Shown here piece after piece: positions 1 to 9,283 of a DNA stretch of 64,000 nucleotides; positions within the stretch are counted from its first letter, which is position 1, and every line of letters starts with the position of its first letter. The DNA is from Cyanidiococcus yangmingshanensis. Taxonomy: Eukaryota > Rhodophyta > Bangiophyceae > Cyanidiales > Cyanidiaceae. The position numbers and the translations under genes are program-made. The DNA lies in assembly GCA_013995675.1 (NCBI GenBank), contig VWRR01000001.1, positions 496,001 to 560,000 on the forward strand. Direction: 5' to 3'. The notes below the pieces were generated by a model, which was given only the letters and a program-made list of their open reading frames with translations, searched no databases and was not told the DNA's origin.

Positions 1-1
1 G

Positions 2-187
2 AAACACCAAGAACACCCCATGGTGCGACACGAAGCAGCGGAGGCCATTGGTGCGGTAGGTACGCAAGAAGCATGCACTGTCCTAGAGCAATATTGTAAC
101 GATGCCGACGTTATCGTACGAGAGAGTTGCCTGGTTGCGTTGGATATCGCCGCAGACTATGCAATTCTAAATGACTTGAATCCGTAG
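2..187 (+). CDS. DOHH: Deoxyhypusine hydroxylase, C-terminal fragment (partial at window edge)
   Basis: The open frame entering from the left edge encodes about 61 residues and ends at TAG. It carries HPMVRHEAAEAIGAVG and later VIVRESCLVALD, which match the last HEAT-type repeats of deoxyhypusine hydroxylase; the His-Glu pair is one of the HE motifs that hold the di-iron centre in this family. DOHH hydroxylates deoxyhypusine in eIF5A, the last step of hypusine formation, in the cytosol. The N-terminal part lies outside the window, so the start and total length cannot be judged. Generic HEAT-repeat proteins are the alternative, but the HPMVRHEAAEA stretch is characteristic of DOHH. Confidence 0.88.
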   Translation, partial: KHQEHPMVRHEAAEAIGAVGTQEACTVLEQYCNDADVIVRESCLVALDIAADYAILNDLNP

Positions 188-1062
188 GATTGCCGCAGAG
201 GTGAATGGTGAACGCTCAAGCGGCCAGATGAACCTGGTGACACTCGTTTTCAGAATCAATTTCGTGCAGATGTAATTCCAGACGTCACCGGAATCAAGTC
301 AGCTCACACTGGAGCATGCTTTTGATGACGAGTGCTTGCCAAGTCTCATGATTTCGTTTCGGGATTTGCTCGCCAAGAAGGGCGTGGGCGCTTTGTGGCC
401 ATCGCTAGCTAGAATGCATCTGGACATTGGAGTCTGCGTACGAGTGTAGAAAATGTCGCCAAGGAGTGCCTCTTCAACAAACAGAAGCAGCGACGGATTT
501 TTAGGAAGCAATCGTTACTTTGTTGCTTGACCGTCAGTAGAATGGCAACAGGCATGTTGGGTTGTATTTTGCGCTGGGAGAGTCATTGGCCTCTGCATGA
601 AACAACGGGCGTGTGTCCGCTGCGAGCCAGGGTTCTGCACTAGACGCGCTTCGAGGGCGCTCTCTGCGGACTCATCGGCAAGCTAGAGATCAAGTGAAAA
701 GAGGATCAACGGTGGCTTCTTTTCAAGCCATGACCCTAGATACACGACGTTTCCACAACCTGAATGAAAGCGATCTGCCAATGATCTGATCTGGATTCAA
801 ATCACTGGCAAAGGGGAGACTTGGAGCGGGACATGCATACACCGGTCGTCCGTGTCTTGGTAGGGACCAATCTTTGTAGATCATTCGATAGCGCACTTGG
901 CGAGCTAGGCGCAGAGGAGGATCTCTTTATCGTCTCATGAAGATGGTTAGGAGCGATCATCAGGTACTTGAGGCGTACCCCTTCATCGTCTTTTACGTGA
1001 ATCGTGAATCGTCCCTTGACATTGAGTCAGACTCAAGTCGGTTTCGAGGTCAACCCCAAAAT
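188..1062. other. Convergent intergenic region
   Basis: The stretch lies between the 3' ends of DOHH and the SM protein gene. Only short frames with no recognisable motif occur. One perfect 8-bp inverted repeat (TGAAAAGA at 695-702 with TCTTTTCA at 718-725) could form a hairpin. No RNA gene was recognised. Confidence 0.5.
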
Positions 1063-3427
1063 CTAGAGTTTCGCCATCGACGCCAAGTATCGGTTAGGCG
1101 GGAGCAAACTCGTTCCACCCAAGACAATCTCTAGATCAAGGTAAGCGGCTAGCGCGTAGATTTGCTCAATTTCAAAGGCCGAGACCCCACCGATGATCAC
1201 GAACAGGAATCGGTCGTTTTGATACCTCTGAGCCGCTTGATATAAGCGATTTGGTAGCGACGACATATCCTCGGTCGGGGTCGTCAACTCGAATATCATG
1301 GCGTGTGGTGTTGACGCTTCGCGAGCATGGTCTCTTGACAGCGGGGTCCTTTGTTCAATACACCCGGCCGTGCTTGCGGTAGGCTCTGTGAAAGATTCTT
1401 CGGGGTTACCGTCGAGACTGGTCGATGCTTCGCATGGCTCTGGATTGCTCGTAGAGGTTGCATCGCCAGAAGCAACGATGTCTCGCCTGGTCGACTCCAT
1501 GGACAAGGATGCATTGTGTTCTTTGTCTGCATCCACGGTGCGCAACACCGACAGACGAGACTCGGAACAGATACGCCTGGTTGCCGTCGTCGTTAGTATC
1601 GCTGTCGAGGTCGTTCGGTTGCTCGCGGGCGACTGGATGACGCCAGCGACTCTGTGTGCTGCTCCCAAAACTGGTGTCGAAACTCCATCTCGTGTCGCTG
1701 ACCAAGTTGTAGGGTCCTTCATCATTTCAGCACGCGTTTTTGGGCACGGTGTTGGCGTCGTGTCGGTTGTCGCACTCGAGGACAACTCGAGCCAGTCGCC
1801 TTCCTGCTCCGATGCATTGCCTCTATCATCGCCTGGCACGCTCATCTCGTTCTTCTGATGCGTATCAAAGGCACCGATGTACTGCAGCAGAATTTGACTC
1901 AGCATTGTCTCCGGTAGGAGCAATGTCGCCAGAGATTCCCGAGCGAGTGCCCGTGCTCGACGCCGTCGCCGAACGCGTGCTGCTCGACCCGCCCACTTGG
2001 CTGCTCGAAGTCGTCGCTGGAAGACGTCAGTCAATGCCGCCAGGGTCTCATGCTCCGCAGTAGAAAGGTGCGAGATTTTTTGGATCAACTCGGGTAGCGC
2101 ATGCGGATCTCTGCAGCCAATGAAGAGCAGGAGTAGGCGGACCTTGTCGTGGAATCCGTAGGCATCAGACTGGAGAATCTCCTCCAATGCACGGCGTACG
2201 ACTGCAGTGCTCGTCCGCGTTTTGCCGTCACATTCAACGCCGGTGAGCATCTTTCTCTCGAGTGTCCATAAATAGGCGAGGTTCCGCGTCTCTTGCTGGG
2301 CCAGGCAGCGTTGCAGATGGAGTGCGTGCCATCGCAGACGATCGAGTTCTTCTCGCTGGCTCGAGTCGTCGGTATTCACGGCTTCCAGCTGCTGAACCAG
2401 TTTCGCTATGTCTGGTTCTTCATCGCCTGGAGCCGAGCTCGCATTGTTCTGTGGATGGTCTCTCGGCGGGAGATACGGACGGGCCAGGTTCCAGAGGAGC
2501 GCGACGGCCTCTGCGACGGGACATCCTCGCAGATGCTGCCAAACCGGATCCTGCTCCGAGGGCCATGCTACAAGCTCCGACTCCAGGAGCATTCCCCGAT
2601 AGGTATCTACATGGAGAAGCGGCATCAACGGGTCCACTGCGCGATCCATGAGCAACAGATGCAGCGCACCGCGCCTTGATGACGCTGACTGACTGAATAG
2701 CGGCAGCAAATGTGCCGATACGTACGTTTGGGCAGCTCGGGCAATAGAGGTTGCCTGCTCACTCGCTGCTGGGGAGGTATGAATCTGAATCCATGGAGGT
2801 TCGTTGGTAAAACTGCCAGCACCCATTCCATAGAGAAGGGTACCGATCTGATGGCCCAACTCCTCCATGAGTTGAAAGCGCACTGCACATGTCTCGGGTG
2901 CATCGTCTCCGTACAGAAGACCGAACACGTCGCCATCCTGTATCGAGCGTCACGAGTCGCTGCTCCAGGGGAATGAAATCGAGATGAATCGGTAGAACCA
3001 TCGAGCGACCTGTGGTATCGGACCACGGCATTGAACGTCGCGGAGGCAACGGAGCATTGGGGTAACGTGTCGCGAAGAACAAGACCGGCACAGGGGCGTT
3101 ACGTTTCGCCTCAATGCGAGCTACGTTGGCCATCCAGTCTCCTGTTGGTGCAAGCAGGTAGATGGTGGGCCGCTGTAGTTCATCGCCGCCCCTTCGACTG
3201 AGCTGGTCAACCAGACAGGTACTGGTCGAGGACAAGCTTCTCGATAGGACGTTACCTACAGCACTCGTGATGAGCTTATGCGTACGGGCATCGAGGACCA
3301 ACAGCCAACTCGCCGTGCCAAAATGCCGATGTTGCTCACCGATCAAGGCAAGTAGCAGACGCTGTACCCGTTGCACCATACAGAAAGGCTGGAGATCCTC
3401 CTCCAACCGGGTCGTCATCGAGAACAT
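1063..3427 (-). CDS. Sec1/Munc18 (SM) family vesicle-fusion protein, read in two frames
   Basis: SM proteins clasp SNAREs and drive membrane fusion. The N-terminal frame (down to about 2940) has the SM domain-1 pattern: WLLVLDARTHKLITSAVGNV, then TIYLLAPT, VLFFATRYPNAPL and LDFIPLEQRLVTLD. The C-terminal frame (from about 2940) has LLLMDRAVDPLMPLLHVDTY, the SM domain-2 signature, and ends with FVIIGGVSAFEIEQIYALA and VLGGTSLLPPNRYL, the family's C-terminal motif. The two frames join at about 2935-2950 by a +1 shift, with no residues obviously missing. A long low-complexity Ser/Thr-rich insert lies before the C-terminal motif. Whether this is the Sec1, Sly1, Vps45 or Vps33 type cannot be decided. 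The start is uncertain: ATG codons at 3478, 3427 and 3379 are in frame, and all overlap the tail of the upstream gene. Confidence 0.85.
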
Positions 3428-5022
3428 ATACGATGGGTTTCGTTTCCCAGTTCCAGACTGGTGCACTACCAAAGGCATCTAACGGAGCATGGTCGAATCC
3501 ATCGGATTCGGTGCTCGCTGGAGAGCGAGTTCCCTTCTCAGCGACATCAGCTGCACTGAAGGTCTCCAAATGCCCGGTACGGTGATCACTACGGGCATTG
3601 CGCCGCTTCCGCAGGAGACACCAGCACAGCAGCGCCGTTCCCACGGACAGCCAAGACGACAAGGATGACCACAATGGCGACCACGGTACCAACACTGACG
3701 CCGCTTGGGGAGGCGTTCACAGGACTGGTGGTCGGAAGTTGGACTTGGATTGCCAACGCGTTCGATGAACCACAGGAAATAGGTCCCAATTCGGTCAAAT
3801 TGCTCAAACGACCACTACAGACGAATCCATTGAGCGCCCCAATGAATGAACTGGTGGCACTAGCGTTAATGATCCCAGCATAGGTGGCGATCACGGAACC
3901 CTGACGCAGCTCCACCATCACCAGCGGTGGGTTCGATATCAACGCCTCCCGAACACCCGAGTCCGTCAAAAGCGCTTGTGTGACATTACTCCCGACGCCT
4001 TCCGTGAATTTGCTCAACATGAGGGCCGTGAAGTTCAGTGGAAAGATAACGCGACGAGAATCTGTTCCCTGAAAGGCAGGCAGAGGCGCAGTGCTTGCGC
4101 GAGCACTCTGCACACCGCCTGCAACTGGAAATGGTAGAGGTGTCGGGCCAGGCCCGCTGCTCGAAACGCTGGTCACCAGTATGTTGGCGTAACGAACACC
4201 AGGACATCGAGCATTGTAAAGCGCCCAGGTGCCACTCGTGAATGTGTGATCCTCAGCGTCGATAGCGGATGCGCCATTGATCCAGATACGAATTCGGGCC
4301 CCATCACAACGTACATGAAGCGCGACGAAATCTCCAAGCGGAAATGGTTGCGCATGAGCAGCGGTAGCAATGGTCTTCCAGTTTCCATCGGCGACGACTT
4401 GCAACTGTTGACTGGCGCTCGCACTGCTCCCGCTCGGATCGTTGCCATTACTCCATACAAAGCGATAGTAGTTCTTCGAGTCCTGGATTCGAAACATGAC
4501 GCCAACCATGCCGTTGACAGCCGCATTCAATCCCACGTAAAGGTTATAGTCAGCGAGCGAGGACGACCCTGGTCCGATGTATTCCAGAAACGTGCCCGCG
4601 TAGGGATCGCCGCCAGCGCCACTCGGCGTGAATATGTTCTTTGTCTGCTCAAGCACAGCACCGCTTTCGTAACGCATTCCATTCGCATCCACGTCGGTCT
4701 CAATCCAGTAGGAGGGCGCTCCAATGATACCCTGGTCTACTGCCTGCCAAACACTGCGATCAATCGGACAGATCGGCAGGGTGCATGAAGAAAAACTCGT
4801 CTCAAAAATAACATTCGACCCACTTGCTCGCACGCTCCGACAATCCATGACATCGCCTTGATCCAAAAAAACTCCAGCTGCTCCACAATTATTCGCGAAC
4901 AGGAGCAAGAGCACGAACCAGAGCACAAGGCCAGACCTGAAAGACAGCGAAAGCCTTAACTGTAGCCATTCTAAACAACCAACAACGAGCGAACCCTCTC
5001 GGTTCCGCACTCCACCTCCCAT
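3336..5022 (-). CDS. Secreted/type I membrane protein with LamG-like (concanavalin) domain, frame change in TM region
   Basis: The start ATG at 5022 opens a frame with an N-terminal hydrophobic segment (residues about 30-48, GLVLWFVLLLLFANN), a likely signal peptide or anchor. Residues about 60-290 look like a LamG/concanavalin-type jelly roll: VGVMFRIQDSKNYYRFVW, FVALHVRCDGARIRIWING and TSGTWALYN. Several NxT/NxS sites follow. A hydrophobic stretch (GTVVAIVVILVVLAV) near residue 455 starts a membrane span. The first frame then ends at 3589 with a poor tail, whereas the +1 frame continues the span as GTALLCWCLLRKRRNARS, a normal stop-transfer sequence, and a cytoplasmic tail to 3336. The frame change lies at about 3640-3665. 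The tail overlaps the SM gene start by tens of bases. The ligand and function are unknown. Confidence 0.7.
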
Positions 5023-5219
5023 GCGTTCTCAAAAATAATCAAAACCTCAATCAACCGAACAATGAAAGCAACGCGTTAAAAGATAGAGACCAGTTCAATG
5101 ACACAACAAACAATCATGTTCATTGAAGCGAAAATAGACAAGTGGCGCTTGGCTCGATGCGCTCGCGTGACACGAGAACGAACAGCCACCTGTCACAGAA
5201 TGGACGCGTCGTGCGCCCA

Positions 5220-5326
5220 CCGTCCAGCGGAATGGACTTTTTTTGGCCCCCGGGCGATCCGCGTGCCGATGCGCAGGGGGTGGCCCGCCACCAACGAGAC
5301 ACCGCTGGGCCTTGTTCGCTGGACGG
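5220..5326. other. Inverted-repeat-bounded GC-rich segment, possible structured RNA
   Basis: CCGTCCAGCG (5220-5229) pairs perfectly with CGCTGGACGG (5317-5326). Inside lie a hairpin GGTGG-CCCG-CCACC (about 5278-5291), a run of seven T flanked by GGAC and GG, and CCCCCGGGCG. It does not match an snRNA, RNase P or SRP consensus that I can recognise. It could be a small structured RNA or only a GC-rich palindrome. Confidence 0.3.
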
Positions 5327-5456
5327 CACGCCACGAATCGCCGATTGCGGCCATATCGATGCAGATGCGATGCGCAACCATCGATTGTATCTGTGATTGA
5401 GCTGAAGAGCGTACGAGCACGGGAATATCGCGATTGCTACGATTTGGGGGGCACGC

Positions 5457-5744
5457 GCCCTTGGATGATGATTTCTCGATCGTTGCGTTTGAGACAGTGC
5501 TGTCCTTGATGATTCATTTATGGACAGATTGAACGTGCATGGCAATCGCTGGGATCTGCGGTGCCCTTGGATGATGATTTCTCGATCGTTGCGTTTGAGA
5601 CAGTGCTGTCCTTGATGATTCATTTATGGACAGATTGAACGTGCATGGCAATCGCTGGGATCTGCGGTGCCCTTGGATGATGATTTCTCGATCGTTGCGT
5701 TTGAGACAGTGCTATTCTTGATGATTCATTTATGGACAGATTGG
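5457..5744. repeat. 106-bp tandem repeat, about 2.7 copies
   Basis: The unit beginning GCCCTTGGATGATGATTTCT recurs at 5457, 5563 and 5669, exactly 106 bp apart. The third copy stops after about 76 bp. Copies 1 and 2 are identical over the part inspected; copy 3 has two clustered substitutions (GTGCTATTCTTG for GTGCTGTCCTTG). The near identity suggests a recent duplication. The array ends 132 bp before the start codon of the COX7C-like gene. Confidence 0.95.
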
Positions 5745-5876
5745 GTTGTCTGGCGATGGTTAGGGCGCGTTCGTCCCCATCGCTTCCTGAATCCGTCTTG
5801 AAGGCTCGTGATTTTCGTGACCGACTGAGACGGAAACGTGTCTGGAGTTGGCAAGTGCTGAGCTGCGCCGTGGAAA

Positions 5877-6158
5877 ATGTCGACGACAAAGTTGTATACG
5901 AGTTTGCGCACAGTGTATTCTGGTGGACTAAGGGTGCTGATTCCACGTCGAAACTTGAGTGGCTCGCCAGTGAGTCGCAAAGCGGGGCACGACGAGCACA
6001 ACGGTCCGTACGCATACCTTCACGCTTCGCGGATGTACGACCTGAGTCACGCAAGTAAGTGGAAGTACGGTCTGGCTACGTTCACGTTTGTGGCAACAGG
6101 GCTTGGATTGCCGTTCTTCATGGTTTGGGTAACCCAGAAGAAGGCTGGGCTGATGTGA
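5877..6158 (+). CDS. Cytochrome c oxidase subunit 7C-like mitochondrial protein
   Basis: A 93-residue protein. The N-terminal half is rich in Arg, Ser and Thr with almost no acidic residues (TTKLYTSLRTVYSGGLRVLI), as in a mitochondrial presequence. The C-terminal half, KWKYGLATFTFV then GLGLPFFMVWVTQKK, follows the COX7C pattern of KW, a single membrane helix with a Gly-containing middle, then PFF-V and a basic end. COX7C is a small single-pass subunit of respiratory complex IV in the inner mitochondrial membrane. The start ATG at 5877 is the first in frame that gives a presequence. The gene is convergent with POLD4, about 100 bp away. Short subunits diverge quickly, so another single-pass inner-membrane protein remains possible. 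Confidence 0.7.
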   Translation: MSTTKLYTSLRTVYSGGLRVLIPRRNLSGSPVSRKAGHDEHNGPYAYLHASRMYDLSHASKWKYGLATFTFVATGLGLPFFMVWVTQKKAGLM

Positions 6159-6261
6159 GCGCAACAGACTGATCCAGACTCGTCCCGCACGGCCACGTTG
6201 TTGCTGCGCAGATGGTACAGCGGCAAGTGGCAGTTTGTGTTTTTGACGGACATGATCCTGT

Positions 6262-6909
6262 TTACAGGTTTCTTTGTGGAAAAGAAAATATGGGCTCAAG
6301 CAGTTCTATGGACGATGTTTGTGGCATAGAGCTGGTGAGCAGGTCCCGTACGCATGACGGCGGCTGGAGACCTAGTGCTTGCGCGCGCTCCCAGCGCCTC
6401 AACCGACTAACGCCCACACAGGGGCCATAGCGCATATCCAGATCAAATTGTCGTAAAGTATTTTCGATGAACTCGTTCGCACTCGAGTCAGTCAGGGATG
6501 TTGGGTATGCATGCCGGTTCGTTGCGGGCCCAACGATCGATACCAATGGTCTCGTCGCAGAACAAGACGCTTTCGTTGGTGTCGCCTTCCAGTCGTCGAG
6601 GTCAACGAGACGTGCACCCTCTGTCATCGCCGGTGGCCGCGGCGGCGTTGCAGCGCACCGCTTGCTCGCAGAAGCAGCGTCCCGTTCCTCAGGTTGTTTC
6701 GAGTATAAATCCAAACAGTCTTGACGCCCCAACGCAGCCCCAGTATCTGGCTGTACTGCCCTTCCAACTCCACGACTAGAGCGAGGGCGTTTCGGTGCAT
6801 TGACCGGGTCACTCACTCGTCGTTTCGCTTCACCTGCCCGGCTGCTGCGCTCTCCGTGCTTCCCAGAACGAGACCGGCCACTCGCCCCGGAACGCGTAAC
6901 GACTGGCAT
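6262..6909 (-). CDS. POLD4: DNA polymerase delta subunit 4 (p12 family)
   Basis: The 215-residue protein ends with the diagnostic family block: FDLDMRYGPCVGVSRLRRWE followed by RAQALGLQPP and a short hydrophobic tail. This is the POLD4/Cdm1 domain that stabilises replicative polymerase delta. The N-terminal two thirds are basic and Ser/Pro-rich without clear structure. The animal protein is only about 107 residues, so this one is extended. I see no clear PCNA-interacting (PIP) box near the N-terminus, which other family members carry as a basic motif. The frame is open to a TTG at 6915, but the first ATG is at 6909. It is divergent from eIF6. Confidence 0.88.
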   Translation of the reverse strand: MPVVTRSGASGRSRSGKHGERSSRAGEAKRRVSDPVNAPKRPRSSRGVGRAVQPDTGAALGRQDCLDLYSKQPEERDAASASKRCAATPPRPPAMTEGARLVDLDDWKATPTKASCSATRPLVSIVGPATNRHAYPTSLTDSSANEFIENTLRQFDLDMRYGPCVGVSRLRRWERAQALGLQPPSCVRDLLTSSMPQTSSIELLEPIFSFPQRNL

Positions 6910-7607
6910 AACCAAGGTATACGAAACCTTTGATGTTCACCCTCTCTCAAATAGTGTGTTTCGATTCAAACCAGAGTGGAGGAACTCCTCAAACCATATG
7001 CAAGCTCACTGTTTTCGGAAGACAACAGAAGCGTAGCCGTACGTAGCAAGGCGAGTATTGGCTGCGTGCCGTCGGCCATGCGTGCCACAGCGACCACGAT
7101 AACGATGGCCAAGACTCGGACAGTTAGAGAAAACAAGCTTCAATCCAAATTCCGTCAAGACAATGACATATAACCTTGTTCAAGCCAGCATGTCTGAGGA
7201 GCAAATCGGACTAGGTTCCATTCAGGAAAAGCTTGCACCCTTGGCATCCGTTCGGCCAATGATGTTGAGCATAGGCGCGCTCTCCGATGAACGATAGACA
7301 GCCAAGTCTCTGACGCTTCAGTGAGAGGCCCAGCAGTGTCTCTCTAAATATCATTCTTGTATGTTCCATATCCGAAAGAAGCTCATGATTGAAGCCGGAG
7401 ACGCTGCACATAGGCGACGTCTGGATATTTCTGGCTCGCAACTGCTCCAGGCCGGACGCAGGTAGGGCGCCCATCGGGAGGCGCGCACGTCCACTCCACA
7501 TGGTTGCCGAGTGCTGAGAAGAACGGTTGCGGCGGCAACAGACGTTCTTTGTGAAGCTTGGTTCACGTCGAAAGGTACTTGTTCACGCAGAGTCACACCT
7601 CAACTCG
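6910..7607. other. Divergent upstream region of POLD4 and eIF6
   Basis: About 700 bp shared by two divergent housekeeping genes. A 96-codon minus frame at 7211-7501 has no recognisable motif and is probably chance. No RNA gene was seen. Confidence 0.5.
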
Positions 7608-8354
7608 ATGGCTTTGCGAGTTCAGTTTGAGAATAACAACGACATTGGGTGTTTTGCTCGCCTCACGAACGCGTACTGTCTGGTCGCGGTCGGTGGCAGC
7701 GAGGCCTTCTATTCGGCGTTCGAAGCGGAGCTGGCTGATCATATTCCCGTGATCCATGCCTCTGTGGCCGGCTGCCGGATCATTGGACGTTTGTGTGTCG
7801 GGAACAAGAATGGTTTGCTGCTGCCGAATACCACGAACGACCAAGAGCTGATGCACATTCGCAACTCCTTGCCCGACAGCGTGGTCGTACAGCGAGTGGA
7901 GGAGCGTCTGTCGGCGTTGGGTAACTGCATCGCCTGCAACGATTACGCGGCACTAGTGCATACGGACCTGGACCGAGAGACTGAGGAAATTGTTGCTGAC
8001 ACGCTGCAGGTGGAAACGTTTCGTCAGACGCTTGCGGGCGAAGCGCTCGTCGGTAGCTACTGCTACTTTACGAACCAAGGAGGAATTCTGCACCCCATGT
8101 GTCGGATGGAGGATCTCGACGAGCTGAGTGGTCTCCTGCAGGTACCTCTCGTCGCTGGTACACTGAACCGAGGTAGTGAGGTGATCGGCTCCGGGATTGT
8201 GGCGAACGACTGGGTTGGTTTCTGTGGCTTTGTAACGACAGCCACGGAGCTCTCTGTCGTGGAGAGTATCTTAAAGTTACGAGCGTGGCAAGGTGATGAA
8301 GCGTTGGGCTCCGGCGACGCCCTCAAAACCTCGCTTATTGACGCCCTGGCCTAG
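7608..8354 (+). CDS. EIF6: Translation initiation factor eIF6 (Tif6)
   Basis: 248 residues, beginning exactly as the family does: [20 protein letters not shown]. It continues with [56 protein letters not shown] and the C-terminal [14 protein letters not shown]. eIF6 binds the joining face of the 60S subunit, prevents premature association with 40S, and is needed for nucleolar and cytoplasmic 60S maturation. The length equals the usual 245-248 residues. The frame is open upstream to a TTG at 7527, but the conserved start is the ATG at 7608. The gene is intact. Confidence 0.97.
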   Translation: MALRVQFENNNDIGCFARLTNAYCLVAVGGSEAFYSAFEAELADHIPVIHASVAGCRIIGRLCVGNKNGLLLPNTTNDQELMHIRNSLPDSVVVQRVEERLSALGNCIACNDYAALVHTDLDRETEEIVADTLQVETFRQTLAGEALVGSYCYFTNQGGILHPMCRMEDLDELSGLLQVPLVAGTLNRGSEVIGSGIVANDWVGFCGFVTTATELSVVESILKLRAWQGDEALGSGDALKTSLIDALA

Positions 8355-8374
8355 GAGTCAGGTTGGCTCCTAGG
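8350..8374. other. Perfect hairpin straddling the eIF6 stop codon
   Basis: CCTAGGAG (8350-8357) and CTCCTAGG (8367-8374) form an 8-bp stem with a 9-nt loop. The stem includes the TAG stop of eIF6 (8352-8354). It may be chance or may act in 3'-end formation. Confidence 0.45.
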
Positions 8375-9283
8375 AGCGCACACCGGGACGAACGACATTC
8401 GTCACAGCTTGGGAAAGTACGTGTTGCTGCTCAAGGCTAAAAAACCGAATGCGCTGCTCGTTGCATTGAATGTGCGTCGCCGAAAAACTCAGGGTGTGCG
8501 TCTGATTTCTCCATAACATCACATGCTATCGCGAACCATGACCACCTCGAGTATCATTTCGTCGATGAGATTCCTCTATCCGAAGACGGACCTTCGCGGC
8601 GAGAACAGCGCAACGCCTAGCAGACGAGCGACCAACCTAAGCAAGCAACGTCATGTATCGGCCGTTTCAGGAGACAAAAGTCTGGGGCATCACGACCCAG
8701 TGGACTCGAAATAGTTTGGAGGATCACTGAGGGCGACCTGCAGCAGAACGCAACCAGAAAAGTGACCCAAGTTGATGTGCTGAGCCTGTGAACAATGGTG
8801 GACTCGCTGCAGCAACCCGCTTCGATCAGAGACGCAAAGAAAAAGGCCCCTGCTGGGCGACAAGAAGCCAAGCGTCCTCGACGGAACCGCTTGCGGGCCC
8901 ACAGCGAGAACTTGGTAAACGCACAAACGCCCCGCGATAGGCAAGTGTCGTGGTTCGTAAGCCGCCGATTCAACCCTACAGCGACCGCACAAATAGATCA
9001 ACGTTAATACAGAATCCATGTTTGCCCTTGCAGCAAGCGATCGACACCCACACATACATCGATGCCTAAACATGCCTCATGGGTGTTGCCACGAGGAACC
9101 CAAAACCGCCAGAACGACGCGCGTCCACCGAAGCGAAAATCTTGGCGAAACCTGTTGGCTCTGTGAGGACTTTCCCCCTCGGTGAAGGTAGGTCGTATTC
9201 GCATGTTCTGCTCTGCACTGGAGGTAGTGGACGACTCGTCAGAAGGGTGTCTGTTGGTAACGCTCTGACTAGGAGCGTCGAGG
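8355..9283. other. Intergenic region between eIF6 and SWR1
   Basis: About 930 bp. Two overlapping minus frames (8617-8973 and 8690-9073) and a short plus frame have no recognisable motifs and no clear start context. Apart from the hairpin at its left edge I see nothing definite. Confidence 0.45.

Larger units (their letters stand above)
5023..5876. other. Repeat-rich intergenic region upstream of the COX7C-like gene
   Basis: The upstream side of both the LamG-like gene (minus) and the COX7C-like gene (plus). It holds a GC-rich inverted repeat region and a 106-bp tandem repeat, listed separately. No convincing coding frame. Confidence 0.6.

Noticed and set aside
1298-1858. 186-codon plus-strand frame opposite the SM gene
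   Set aside because: Lies antisense to recognised SM coding sequence and has no motif of its own.
2915-2965. A tiny GT...AG intron (about 16 nt) explaining the frame change in the SM gene
   Set aside because: It would remove the conserved residues after EQRL that match SM proteins, and no other gene here needs an intron. A single surplus base explains the data better.
5465-5744. CRISPR-like interpretation of the repeats
   Set aside because: The copies are direct 106-bp tandem units with no unique spacers, in a eukaryotic genome.
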